DNA of 64,000 nt, from NCBI GenBank assembly GCA_029964075.1, contig CM057130.1:6200001-6264000 (forward strand), written 5' to 3'. The notes beneath the pieces were generated by a model. The model had not been told where the DNA came from, ran no database searches, and saw only the letters and a list, made by a program, of their open reading frames with translations. This document shows positions 23,801 through 38,800 of the stretch, in pieces. This stretch comes from Patiria pectinifera (lineage: Eukaryota; Echinodermata; Asteroidea; Valvatida; Asterinidae). Numbering within the stretch: position 1 is the stretch's first letter; each line of letters begins with the position of its first letter. Position numbers and translations under genes: made by a program.

Positions 23801-26800
23801 GTTTACACACATGCCTCATATTATTTCTGTTGCTTACGAATATAACGACTGACACAGTACAAGAAATGTACTTTTCAGAAGATTTCACAGAAAGAAAAAC
23901 ATCAATAAGTTACTTTTTTAAAGATTTTAATCTGTTTTTCTACAGTGCGTTTCTTCTGTTACAAAGAACATCTTTCAGTTTCTCTTATAGATTTTGATCT
24001 GGTTTTTTTTTTCAGTTCAAAGTGACCAAAACACAGAAGCCAAAAAACATGATGTACAATATGTATGGTCGTATCTCTTTGAGTTGTAGGGTGTGCGTGC
24101 ATGTGTTTTCCCTAGTCCTTTTCCCTTCGTTCTTTTTTAATCCCCGGGGTACTGCAGATGCAGGTAGATAATCACCTGCGTTATTCCATTTTAATGAACC
24201 ATGGTCAGAGATTAGAATTCGTTTTCTTGCTACAGGGAATAATCGCCCCGATTTAACGATGGCTCAATAAAGTCACGGAATCGCCATATGTTGTTCCGCT
24301 GCATGCATAATTACAAAGCCGCTGCTTATAAAAATAAACAGCAGTACAAATTATGTGTATGAAAGTATTTTTGTGTATATGAACAAGTACTTTTAGGCAT
24401 TTTCAGGTGGTTATTTAGCATCTACATTGTATAGTTTATTTTAGAATTTTTGCTGGGTTATTTTAAAACGATTTTTTTTTGTTTTTTTGAGGAGATACAT
24501 TAAAGGTACGGTATACAATTCGTCATTTGTGCATTTTTTTTTCATTTGAAGCAACAAAAATGTTTCAAATCTAAAGAAGGGTGCTTAACAACTGACCTGA
24601 TGAAATTTTAGGTAGCAACCACGCGCATGGTAGCAACCACGCACCCATCCACGGCTTTGCCGAATTAAACACGAACTACTAACGGAAATTTCCAAAAATG
24701 CGGCTTTAGACGCATCTTTGGAAATGACCTTTTATTGTTTTCTTCAAAGTGACAGCATGCCAGAAAGAAAAAATTTACAGGGAGTTTAGTGCCATTATTA
24801 TCTTTAAACCAAGTATGCTTTTCAACAATATTTCGTCAGTTACTTTTTGGATAACTGCAAATGATATACCTTTAAGGTTCACACGTGTACATGTACTTAG
24901 AAAGTGCCAATTTAAAGTCTATTCTTCAAATAATTTTTTTTTTACCCAATGGTCTAGCCTATACTGTAATCTGACTGACTAATTCACTGACTAACTATCT
25001 GACCGAGTCACCGAGTGTAAATAATGTCCTAGACTTTTGGGTCAGCTCAACTAGACAAGCCCGGTCTTGTCTTCTTCACTTAATACATAGCCCAACTGTA
25101 CCTGCCATACGTGTAGATGATGCATTCTCATCACGTACAAGAGGTACCAGTATCCTACCGTTATAATACTCATCTCATATACAATGTACTTTTAATTTCA
25201 TCAATTTGTCTTCCATTCTGAGCAGGCTTGGGGTATTTATTACAATTAATAGTAATATTTTTCATGATATTCTTTTCCGGGGTCCCCTGGAATTCAATTA
25301 AATTGGGATTAAAGTGCTTATCAGAATGTGGACTAAATATTTTATATGGAACAGACAGAGTACAAGGTCGGAGCTTAATTAGAGCAAGGATATAGCAAGC
25401 TTGTGTCTCTCAATACTAAAATAACGAGACTCGTTAAACTCAACCTATAAATATTCATGGTCATACGAAATGGATATAGAGTTATAATAGAATGTATGTA
25501 AGCCAATTGAATTCTGCAATTTGCCATTGCAACAAAACTGCACCATTTAGAATTGATAACTTGTTTTAATTTGGAGCCGGGAATTTTACATGGCTCTGTA
25601 GCAGTTAAGAATGCTTATCCAAAGCTGCTTTGGGAAAGCCAAGATATTGCACAAAGAAATCCAAAATGTATTCACCACTTAACCACATGTAAAGGATTGG
25701 GACAATGATTTGTTTGTATATTTAATTAATGGAACAATAATGTTACAGTAAAAATTAAAAGACAGGCCCAGCCACATGTGGAATTGATGCCAAAACTGTG
25801 ACTGAAAAAAATGTGTAATTAAGAGTTGCAAAGCAAACCTTTGACTCGGAACTTACAATTATGCTTGCAATACAAAATTCCTCCGAAGAATATGTGTACA
25901 TGTACATAACATTTTCCACAGACGATTTGTTTTCTTTATAACTTAGAGACGTAAAAGATTACAATTGCAAGTAGTCAAATTTCTGATAATTTTCCTTTTT
26001 TTTTTTTTTTAAGATCTTTTCTATCCCTTTGGTTTATATCATATGTATCCGTGTTTCCCCCGGGTGCATTTGAAATGGTAATGCGCAAAATTGCCACAGG
26101 CAAAAGGGTTTTCAGACCAAGCTCCCATAGGGAGGGGATGCAGGGAAAAGCTCTTCTTGGGACAAACATCTCTGCCAACCTTTGGATGACCCCCATTGTA
26201 AATCTGCGAAGGGAGGTTATTTGTGCTGCTTTAGGGGATCTGAAGCGTGCTGATTTTCTTTGAAAGCTTCGCCTGACATCAGTTTTTCAGAAGTGGAGAA
26301 GGTGGTTTCTATTTATAGGGAATACAGAAAGGAGACTACCACCTGGCGCAATATATTCTCTAGTGGTGGGCTGCAGTCATCCGCTAATTGATTTTGTAGA
26401 GTTTCCAGAGTTCTGTGGCAACTGGAGAATATACTCATATCTCAGTAGTCACTTAGATAATTGGGTCCGGAGGGGAAAATCATCAGTTTTACCAGTAAAC
26501 AAAAAGGCCCCCCTGACGCAGATGAGACCTGATTTAATTGGTCTAAGAAGCCGATGGAGAAGTTGTGATACCATCCATGAAGTTGGCCCACGGTTGTACC
26601 ACACACTGTCTTGCATAAGTTGTGTATCTTTGTGTATGTACACACGTATCCTATCAATGGACTTATTTTCTTTGAGCACTCAAATCATGAATTGACGTCC
26701 GATTCTCTGTCTTTAAGTCTGGGATTAAGCCTCCAGTCACGTCCAGATTACAAGCTGTTTACACAACCAACAAAAATATTTGTTAATACAAACATTTCTG

Positions 26801-29800
26801 GATGAATTTTAGTCTTTTATGTTGTTGTCACGCATGTAAAAACATTATACATTTATATTGACAGACGATTAAGAGACAACAAAAGTTGCCCCCCCCCAAA
26901 AAAAAAACCTTTCAAGATAAAGTTTGAAAATCCCAAGAGAAATACATGTGAAGATATGTACATTTATCTCAAGTTTATTACAGGTTGAGGAAACAAATCA
27001 GTGTGTGTTAACATATATATCTTTTATCAACAGTGATATTATTTAATTTGATGATACTTCATTTCATTGTCAGAGCACAAGGAAAACCCCTGCCCATGTT
27101 GTCATCTTTACAGTGCAGAATATTGCTATTTCCCTATTGGTGCAAAGTTAGAGGTAGCTCATGTTTATTCAAAAACTGGCATGAGCTTCAGCCAATGAGG
27201 TTGGCACAAAGTAGATACAATTAATGTATGCAGAATATTGCTCATGCCCTATTGGTGCAAAGTTTAGAGGTAGCTCATGTTTATTCAAAACACTGGCATG
27301 AGCTTCAGCCAATGAGTTTGGTGCAAAGTACATACAATTATTGTATGCAGAATATTGCTCTTGCCCTATTGGTGCAAAGTTAGAGGTTGCTCATGTTTAT
27401 TCAAAAACTGGCTTGAGCTTCAGCCAATGAGGTTGGCGCAAAGTACATACAATTATTGTATGCAGAATATTGCTCTTGCCCTATTGGTGCAAAGTTAGAG
27501 GTAGCTCATGTTTATTCAAAACACTGGCATAAGCTTCAGCCAATGAGGTTGGCACAAAGTACATACAATTATTGTATGCAGAATGTTGCTCTTGCCCTAT
27601 TGGTGCAAAGTTAGAGGTAGCTCATGTTTATTCAAAACACTGGCATAAGCTTCAGCCAATGAGGTTGGCGCAAAGTTCATACAATTATTGTATGCAGAAT
27701 GTTGTTCCTGCCCTATTGGTGCAAAGTTAGAGGTAGCTCATGTTCATTCAAAACACTGGCATCTCAGCTTCAGCCAATGAGGTTGGTGCAAAGTGCATAT
27801 AAATTTTGTATGCAGAATGTTGCTCTTGCCCTATTGGTGCAAAGTTAGAGGAAGCTCATGTTTTTTCGAAACACTGGCATAAGCTTCAGCCAAAAATACA
27901 TACAATTATTGTCTTTTGAATGTGCACAAATCCCTAGCGTCTTTATGCGAGTGTCAGTCGTCCTCCGCAATGTGTTTGAATGTCCCTCCCAGTGGTCTCC
28001 CCCAACTCTCTCTTTTTAACCGTTGAGGGGGTGCTTGTGCACGGAGTCTATTGTTTTAGCATCTGTCTTGTTATTCCTTCAGTTGACAATTTCAAGACAA
28101 TGGTATACAAATAATGAATGTTTGTGAGTGCAATGGTGAGAATATTTTCATGAGGTGAAAGATTGAATGTTCCATTCAACAAGGCAAATTATTTGTTTTA
28201 TATAACATCCAAGTAGATCTTTGTCATTCGATTTGGAGGCTAAAACTTTAAGAACAAACAAAACTCACAAAATTGTATTATATCCACTACTTTTTCTCCT
28301 AGGCCAACAATAAGGTTTAAAAGTCAAATCATTGACAATATAATGAAAATTAACATTGTAAGTTCTTATAACAATGCCAAAAATCATCAAGGCAACTGCA
28401 TCAACTTCAAAGGCAAGTTTTCTACTGCTATAACACATGCTATGGTCTAAATAGCGCAAAGATCGTATAGTGCTGGCCCACTGTGCGTCTTAGCATAAGC
28501 GGCATGCAATAGATCAAAAGGGATGGGACGAAAATGCATGGTGAATGGAACCACAAATGCATGGTTGTGACGTGGGTCGTGCAATGGTTCGATTAATGAA
28601 TGCCGCGTGACCTACAATCCTCCAATCAAATGACAAGGATTTACTTGGGTGTCATATAATATACAAATAATGAATGTTTGTGAGTGCAATGGTAAGAATA
28701 AATTCATGATGTGGCAGATGAGAGGCAAAGCCGAGGGGAATGGAATGTCTCATGAATGCGAATGATTATACAACACCTGAATAAATCCTCGTCATCTGAT
28801 TGATCAGAGCCACCAATCGTGTGACCGTGCAATGGAACTTAGTTTTACTGTGGAATAGAACTTTTATTTTGGCAGTGCTGCCAGGCCGTGGGTTAGGACG
28901 AATAATTCCATGACGTGATCAACAACTCACCAATCAGATGATGGGGATTTATTCAGGCGTTGTTTAACGTTGATTAACTAAGGGTATTGCAGATCAAAGT
29001 AAAGAAAATTAATATTGGATGTATTATTTGCTCGTTAGTTTTAGACTATTTTCAATGGTTGTGATTGTGGGTCCTTAAATTGACAGTTTTAGACACATAT
29101 TGGTTGGATAAAGTATGGAAAATATGGTCAATTTTCAACTATTACCAAAAAAAACACAGTTTAGGTGTCTTGGCACTTAACGTTTTTGCCTAATTTGCCA
29201 GGTTAACTGTCTTGAATAACATCAAGCCCAATGCGTAAATTCTTTTCCTTGTTTTTCAGTATCAACTCGGACAAATATCCCCCAAAGCAGTGTGTGTATG
29301 ACATTTAACCAAATCCGTTTGATACAGTGAACAGGCTTGGCTTACAAAGGACTTGAAATTTAGAAATGTCATGATCTACGAGCTGTGTCCAGCACATCTG
29401 GCGCAAGATTATCTAACAACAACAAAATAACGCTAAACACCTCTGAAATAGTCAAGAGGATCTTGTAATAGAATACTACATAAATTTATGGACATTTGGC
29501 CGGGCACAGCACAGCCTCGCAATAAAAAGTCCTTTCCCTAGCAACAATCTCCAATATGCGCATAACTTGAACTTGGCAGTTTGCCAGATTGTGCACCTGT
29601 TGCAGCATATATTTTTTCTCTCCAGATTTTTTTTTTTTTACGGGGGAATTGTCACCAACAAGTCATTACCCTCATTCTTTCTTTATACATTCACTAAAAC
29701 ATGTAGTTTCTGAGGGCTTGTAAGAAGTTTAACAGGAAATTTTCCAAGTAAGTATTTTTGCAGAATGATATTTGCCAATTATTCTTTCCAAGAGAACGAA

Positions 29801-32800
29801 ATTTGCCACAACACTTACAAGAATTCTTGTAAAAATATATGTAGGAAGCAAGAATTCTAAAAAACAAACTCTTCTAGGAAATTTTGCAACCTTTGTTAAC
29901 TTAATACTAAACCTAAATAATGTGGTAATTATTTTACGGGGAATGGTACCTTAGGGGGACATTCCCATAGGATTGTGCACAAAATTTGTCTAACTTTAAT
30001 GACCCCTAACCCCAATTCCCCTTATCCTACCCCCACGAATATTGCCTCTAAATAGGAGTTGTGACATTAGGGAGACATTGAAATGTCTCCTTAATGTCCG
30101 GTGTCTCCCTAAGGTATAACTTATGACGAAAAATGTCTCCTTAAGGGTACGTTAACAGAAATTATATAGCGCTTTACACCAAAGGTCTCAAAGTGCTGGA
30201 CAATTATTACCCACGTTCATCAGGTCATGAGACCAGTTTTTGCAGCCACTTGAGATCAGCGCATTCTGGTCTCTACCTTCACAGGTACCCATTCATACTT
30301 CTGGGCGGAGAGAGGCAATTGTAAAGTGTCTTGCCCAAGAACACAAGCACCATGTTCCCCATCAGGATTCAAACCCACGTACCTTGGCAAATGAGTCGAA
30401 CACCATAACCATTGGACCACAGCGCGCTCCAGTTCAATACTACATGCTTCTGAGTGTAGTATTGTTCTTAAGAAATCTGCTGTAAATTGTCCAAATCACA
30501 TTGAACTTATGAAAAGAAGTAAGGACAGCATTTTCTTCACAGTGTCTTAAGTATGTTTGGTTGCACATGATAGAGCTATACGTAGATTATCAACAGTTCC
30601 ATCAGAGTATTTTGATAAAATCTGAACTGAAATATACAAAATAAAGATAACAAGAGTTTTGTGGTATCAATCAGGGAAAAAAACCAATAATGTAAACACA
30701 GGAAATCTTATGCCATTAAGGAGCACCTTTCAAAAGGGAATGGCTCTGTTCATAGTGCATGTATGCCTTCTCTTAAGCCGCGGAACAATCGCAGGCCAAG
30801 TGGATGATGCGATAAACATTTCAGTGCGCGGTATTAAGATTCATTCAATTAGAGCGACATTGACGTATACCCGCGATTACTCTGATGGAGGCTATCACTG
30901 CGGCATTCTAATATTAGATCTCTCGAAACTGCATCTTGACCCACGGTCTCTGTGCGTGCGTGCGTGTGCCAACATCTTTCTTCATCTTCATGAGAAAGAT
31001 GTACTCTTGTAGATGTTTTTTTCCTCTTTTTTTATCAACCTAGAATACACACCAGATAAAAATATATTTTTTTACACTTGCCTGTAGGCCTAAGCCCACG
31101 TTTCTTAATGAGAAAAATTCCACCAATTTTATGGAAGTTAGCCAAATTTTTGACCCTCTTTCTTAAAGTTCCCAACATCTTCCTCAACGAGGTTTCCCAG
31201 TAAATTAAAATAACAACGTATTCAAAACTTTCACTTATCTTCAAAAATGTGCTTAATGTTGAAGCATTCAAATATATTCTTAAGTCAAGTCCTAAAATTT
31301 TAAGCTTTCTGCTCCCCATCCTGAAAAAAACCTCCAGAATCGTTCCTGATATCAGTGGTATTCTCCCAACAATTTTCATTTCCAATTCCATTCACATGTT
31401 AAGACAGTCTCAGACTGATATGTGATATTGTGCATGGAAAGAGGGATCAGGAAACATATACATGCCAACTTCGCTATTGGTGGCAGTAACACACATGTGT
31501 AATGGAACGTGGCTTCCATAGACCAGGTGTAATTGAAAGCAGTAGCCAAGGAATTTGGATGCAGCCATATTTTGCATTTATCTGCAGGTAATAAATGTAC
31601 ATCTGACAGGTGCACCAGTCCGGCCCTAATGCTCACGAGATTACACTTGTTGTTTTTTATCCACAATTAAGGGGTACATATAGCATACAATTTTTTTTCT
31701 TGGGATTGAAGCCAAATGTCAGCATTTTTTTAATGAATATATTCCTCTAAATCTTTTTTTTAATGTTTTTTTTCCTTCTTGAAAAACGCAAATGCTGCAA
31801 CTTTTGTGTGTCGCACTGATCCACATCCATACAGTTATCAATGTATTAAACTAAACACATTTGTTTTTACAAAACTAAAACTGGGAGGACCGTATAGTAT
31901 TAAGATAAGGAAGTTTAGATGAGCTCTGAAATTTGAAGTTCACTGCCAAAATCTGTAGGTTTGTGAGTAGGCTACATGAATGCTTTGAAAGTTCGGGAGT
32001 TATTTCTTTTAAGTAGTTTACAATGCAGTTCTGTGTTGAATTGTCCACTGAATAACATTCACCGTAGGAAGTTGTTCCTTTGTTGGATTCTTAAATACAA
32101 CATTTGCAAACATCAAAAACCAAAACTACTAAATTATTAAGAAAAACCTTACTGGGCTGTTAGTGAATGACAGTCTAAAGCATCCTATAAAATCATGGCA
32201 CCTGGTGTGCTGTTGTTTTCAAGGAAAGTGGTATTTTTGTATCAATTTCCAATGCTGGTCGGCTGACCAGCGTTGGAAAAAAAACAGACTTTTTTCAAAT
32301 AATGCCCCCAATTTACCATATTTAGTTAGTCCGCACTTTGTTTGCAATCGATTACACACATATGAACGGGTATACAAGCCAGCTAGACTGGTTCCCTGAC
32401 CTTCCAATTCCCCTACGTCTATAAATTGCTCCGTTTCAATTTTAAGTGCGGTCAGGGAACCAGACTGTAGGAACATGATTGCTATTCTTGGTTTTTCCAG
32501 CATCTACGAACACAAAACTTCAAACATGTCAGTGTAACAATATTTGCTATAACATACTAACCCCCAAATGATAAATCCATCAATTTCTGAAACTTACAGC
32601 AAAAGCAAATGTTGTATATCCCTTTAAAGATCAGTACTTGGCAAACTTTGACTACATGTGATTTTGAAGATTATAAATATTTGAAACAATCTACAACATT
32701 GAAAATTAAATCAAGGGAGTTTCAGCTGTGTAAAAAAAAAATTAAAAGCTGTCCTAAAAACCTGAAGGATAGCAAAAGCCGTCGAAAGCATCTACTACAA

Positions 32801-35800
32801 GCCCATTTTGATGACGTCAAGGTCTCTACAATCAAACGACTGTTTTGTGCCTTACTTCTAGACGCGCATAGTGACTGCATTTCACACATTTTGATTTACG
32901 ATTCGCTCGTGAATTGAAACAATTTACGACTTTTGTCTTACGGTGCGCCTAGTTGAGAAGATTTAACAAAGGAGGAGAGAGGCAGAGTTTTTACAAAGAT
33001 CTTCTCCCTGGCAGAATTAATAAAATGCTTGACAATTCAATGACAAAAGAAGCATCCACACATCGCGATGTGTGGAAATATACACAATGCATCGTGAACA
33101 TATTTAATGATGTGGAAAACCAAAACAAGCCAAGCAGCTCTGATTTTAACATGACGTATAAAGCAAACAGGCCTTTCCTGTATGCTGCCCTCATTGATGC
33201 AACAGCGGGGACGTGGCAGCTTTTAATTTTTACTTTTTACGGCTTAACCTCCCTTCATATGTTTTGATGTTGTAGATTGTTTCAAAGTTAGTAAATGTTT
33301 ACCACATTTATGTGACTGATCATTATTAATGAAATTGTATACATGTACGTGAACTCTTTAAACGTTTCGTATGCTTTGCAGTTTGCATGGTATTTTACTA
33401 ACTTTGGATCACGACGTGGATTATTTATTAGCCTAAAGAGACTTTGGACCCTTGGTACATTTTACACACAAACCACTAGTTCCATCCTACACAAGTTCAG
33501 TTTGGCATCATCCTGTGATGGACTGCTAGATCTATATAGCCCCCTCTGTTGGTCAACATTGACCATCCTCCCTTGAGTCTGCTCATAATAATTTACCTGC
33601 ATTAGCAATTTCTATGGAGATGGAACACGTATTATGTACATGTACAGGTTCATGTTCCATGTGTACTGTACACGTGTACTGTACATGACATGTAGGCCTA
33701 CATATACTTTATGATGCAGTGGGTCTGAATGTAGTTTTTGCAATTTAAGCGTCTTTTATTTTACAGTTACATTTGTATTTTTGTGATACCGGTACAATTG
33801 AAACAGCAAAAAGGTTCTCTGCTTTCCGAGCCGACCAAGTGAAATGATAATTATGCTGGCAGTCACCATAATTATGGTGACTGCATGGTGTTTATGACAC
33901 ACATTTTTTTTTATCTGGGTACATGTACAAGACAATAACTTGATGAAATTCATACTGTAATATGGTATCGGTGTGACGTGCATTATGCGAAACACAATGC
34001 ACCATAAGTCAATTGATACTTGACTGTCGTAGACCAATAAAATAATTGATGTGTGACGAAAGCATATTATGACCCTTTATAATGCAGCAATAATTTGTTC
34101 CATGGAGATAATTCATTGAGCAAGAGTATAGACTATTTGTTGGCGAATTCATTGTAACTTACATGTAATTAAAAAGGGGAAAAACTTACAAGATTGCTGC
34201 ATCTATAATTTTTTTGTTTTACTTTATAACGAGTTTACATTTATGTAAACTATTTCATTCCTTTTTCCTACATTGTACAATGTATTTACTGTTGTATATT
34301 TTTTCTTATAAAGAAGTATGCAAATTTACATGTAAATGCGATATTGAATTGAAAAAAAATTGAAAAGCAGACTTCTTCCAACATTGGGTTTTGCCCTTCG
34401 TCGATGTATTTTTCAGTGTTGTCCCGAGTGATTGTGAGGAAAAAAAATCAATAAATTTGCCAAAGTTCCAAAACGCCTGCTAAAAGGACTTACAAATCCG
34501 TAACCATTGAACATTGACAGCTTCAGATCATCAATGGGTAAACACTTTTATATTTACCCAAATTTACCCACTCCAAAAAACACCCTTCTGTTTTGTGTCA
34601 TATATCTCAAACAAGGCAATATTCAAATTAATTTCAGTTCAATTGCAACTTAATAAGGGAATAAATTTGGGCTTGGCCGGTTTTAAACAAGTCCGTTTCA
34701 GACCGGCGTGAGGAATGAACACCGAGTTGGCTCGATCGGGCCATTATTGGCGACCAAGGCCCACACCGGTCATAAACAGACTTGTTTAATACCAGCCAAG
34801 CCCATATTTATTCTCATTCATAAATACCTTTTCGGTCAAAAAGTCAACATTTATAAATTTCCAATGATTTTGTTCAACAGTTGTACTTCAAATTTTTTTA
34901 AACACTCCTCTTGCTATGTTATGGTATGTGCCTCTCGCGAGTAGTCGTGAAAATCTCCTTATATGGAGACTGCAAGGTACGCGCGTGGCACGTATTGCAG
35001 GGTGTGGGGCAGAACGCGGCAGTGCCGGTGTTTAGTGTGAATTTAGAACTCTCGAAATATGGACTCGGTAGTATTGTGCATGCCTAGCGGTAAGTGAAGA
35101 TTATGAACAGTCAACCAATAAAAGGGTAAAAATGACCAGATTTCATAGGAGTCCAAATTTCACGTGACACTGGAAAAGTGTTTAACACCAGACAGCCAGT
35201 GTTTTATATAAAACCATTTAAAACCAGCATTGGAAACGTATCCATTAAAAAAAGGAAAGGTAAAGGGGGCCAACCTGTGTTCACAGGAGCAGAGTGCCCA
35301 TCTCTCTTTCAAAGCGATTGGGCCAGACTCGAGTCCATGAAATGCTGCTGTAGGGGGATCGCCACACCTCCACAGCATTATTTTTTCCATTGCTCAAAGT
35401 AATTAATCTATTTTTTTTAGTTCTGGAGATCAACAGACCAATATACGTACATGTACGCTACTCTTACCAGTCAGGTAGATGCAAATAAATGTTAGTATGA
35501 AACATGAGCATGTAGTGACTTTGTCAATGAAAGCTCTCGCTGTATTAATTCAGATTTTTCCCGAGCCAGATGTCAGTTCCAGTACATATTTTATTGCACG
35601 CACGAATACTTCATTTCCTTGCACTCCAAGGTGACTGGCCTAAATTGTGTGTCAAGAATGTTTCATGACATGCTCATCGCACCCTTGGGGCGTCGTTAAT
35701 AACTTGTGATCATGTGACACGTTCCCTCACAATGGTCGGAGAAATGATACGGTATTATAATACCATATGCAACTGTGTTTGGCATTTTACATGTATTGCT

Positions 35801-38800
35801 AGTGGTTCATACTGTATATTGTACAATGTGAGTTTGAACACATTGTGAACGTAAATTATTCGTAAGTCTAAAAATTTGGAATACATAATTTGATCATTTA
35901 AAATACATACATGTACGTACGTACATGTACTCATTGATTTTCCCAAAAAATTCCAAAACGCATAGTACCGGGTATGTACAGTACATAATAAATTTTGCAA
36001 AATTAAGATCCAGACTTCCTGTATTAGAAAAGAGCCTGAATGTTCATTGACCCCTGGCGGCGTGCTTCCAGAACCCTTGAATAGGAAAAGTAACGTGCAA
36101 AAATTATAAAATTTGCAATTGTTTTTTGGTACATTGATTTCTCAAGAAAATCACCCCAAAAAAGGGCCTTTGTAAAATTATTACTAGCATATCAATTTAT
36201 GGAAACTGATAGATTGCCTGACATCAAAGAGAAATATTGTGCCAAAAATTGACCTCTCACTTCCGAAAATCTAAAGTACATGCGGACTAGTGCTACTCGG
36301 TGTACTCGTACATCGGATGAAAAATTATGAAATAACTTTGTGGCGGTCATTTGGTGAAAACTTAAAATTTAAATAGAAGGCCAAAATGTCTTTTAGGGTT
36401 TACAACTTTTGTTTGAATAAACTTAAAAGGACTCTTACCATTTACAAAAAAAATCTACTGTGACTGCTGCTAAGGACTGCAGTCAAGCTAGCCCGAGTAA
36501 ATCTAGAACCCATCGGCTGTAGGTAGGAAAATCTTTGCGTTGTTATACAGTTTCGTTCCCACGCAAGTACGCGATGTGAAAACAAACGCTAATGAACAAG
36601 GAGACCTGGAAATGAAAGATGTGAAAGGTTGTAAATGAAATTCGTGTTTACTATCTCCAAGTGATTTTTCATCAATTTTTTTTTTAAGAATGCCAAGATT
36701 AAATTCCAACATGAATGTTTCTTGGGGTGGTTACGGTTAGGAATTATTTTGCCAAAAATTATAGCAAGAGAAAGGGCAACCCGGTGTAAAATGCCCATAG
36801 GCGGGCCACGCGAGGGTTCCGATAACTCGCCGCGTGACCTTTTACTTTCAGGCTCTCTTCCAGAAATCCTTTCAAATGGTCAAATTATTGTTGCAGTTAT
36901 TAGTTCCCCCCCCCCCTTAAAAAAATAGATTGAATAAATATAATTGCAAGTAGACTGTTCAGGGCTTAACGTTTTGAGAATCAGACATATAATTTGATGT
37001 GTCAGTCGTTGTAGACACAAATGCCGGGAAACAAGAAAATGTGAAATAGAAGCGGGAACGTAATATGTCTGGCTCCCCGAACCATCCAGTTATCTTCTGT
37101 CATTTGGTCCACAGTCGCAGTGGAGATATAATTTGATTCGTCCGTTGTCAACAACTACGGGAGTGCCTATACTGATTATATACGGGTACATTCACACGCG
37201 GTCATGCGGTTTCTGTGGGCAACTGTTCCTCATTATTTATCACCCTGCTCTGGTGTACATGGCATTTGCGGGAACAGTTGGTGAAGCCATGCGGAATGAG
37301 CTTGGGAAACTTTCAATAAATATTCCACTTCCTGTAAACATCCTCCTCCAAGTGCACGGAATGTGTCTTAGTCTGACTCGGAGAAATATCAGTTTCTTTG
37401 GAAACCGTGGTAGCGTTGAAGTGTTAGTTCATATTGGAAAACCAGAGAGATCTTTTCGACCATACCTTGTTCATGAAACGGCTTTACCAAGATCATTTGT
37501 CATAACGACTTTGTTGATTAAAAAAAAATATATTGTCTTACCTGAAGGCACATTCACCAAATTCACACTTACATGTACAGACATCAGTAACATTTTAAGA
37601 GATGGTTTTACATACATGTACAATATAGGTCGGTCAAAAAAAGAAAAATCGAATCGAAAACATGCATTTTGTAACGATGTATACAGAGACATATTTTCTA
37701 TATATTAAAAAAAAAACTATTTGGAAAATAATTTTACTGAAATGTACTGTAATTTTACTGAAATGTACTGAAATGTCATGCTGAATTTTTTCTGTCCTTG
37801 TGTACATGGCTTTTACATGCAGGTGAAGCAATTGCATTAATGTGCACTAATCATATTCATCATTCCCTCATAATAATAATAAAATAATATAAATAATAAA
37901 TAATAATAAAAGAACATTTGTAAAGCGCCGGTATCCGCCAAAGGAATGCATCTAAAGACTCGTAAATCAAATGCCGTCAAACGCCATACCTTTTTCTCTG
38001 TGGAGAATTAAATTGTCCTTGTATGCGCAAATGGAGACAAAGTGCTTCTTGCCTATGTACTGTTACAGCTACATGCACATTAGCATTTTTAGTCCACTTA
38101 TTGTGGGATATATGATATTGAATGTTGCCAACAGCGTGAATATTTTAATTCTTTGTATGGATTTGTATTTTGTATTTTTATTTTAAATGAAGTTTATCAA
38201 AAGAATGGGATCAATGAATGATGAATTATGCACGTTAGCAATTTTAGTCCATTACGGTAGGATATGATATCATATTGACTGTTGCCGACAGCATTTATTA
38301 TTTACATGCATCGTCCGTGGATGTGCATTTAGTTTCTACATTTCTGATGAAGGAAAATAACAGACCTAATGCAATCATTGAACTTAAATGGTGAATAATA
38401 TTTCAGACATACAGTATGTTATGTGCTATATATTTGTTATATTTTATCACAGTTTAGAGTTATAAAAACAAAATTGCAAAAATTGGAAGGTTATTTGAAG
38501 TGAATTTTTATTGGCTGTTTCCGCAACTTGTCGACACAGCCTTTATGTTTGTTAAGAATTTTGTTTCAGACTCCTGTCCATAGCATTTGTACACGTGTTC
38601 ATCCTGCAGGGTACTTTTGGCACTTACATCAATTTGATTGCCTTTAAACTTGCCATGTTTGCCAAACATTGACGTCATCATGACGTCATCACTTGTCACG
38701 TGATGACTACATGTACATGTACGTCACATTAAAGGTGCATACTTTGAAGGCCTGAACAGAATTGTAACAGTTCTGATTGTGTTGAAACTTGGTATGGACC

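Noticed and set aside
27113..27911. CRISPR-like array
   Set aside because: Units of about 116 bp repeat in full with no unique spacers, in clearly animal DNA; it is a satellite.
30659..31012. 117-codon plus-strand frame
   Set aside because: No domain and no conserved motif; it is flanked by AT-rich repeats and gives no sign of splice sites or a promoter.
31035..31391. 118-codon minus-strand frame
   Set aside because: Low-complexity, hydrophobic and lysine-rich translation of AT-rich DNA with no recognisable family.
37133..37708. 191-codon open frame on the plus strand
   Set aside because: It opens at a TTG, not an ATG, the peptide shows no recognisable domain, and the region is AT-rich with no splice-bounded conservation. 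Most likely a chance frame.
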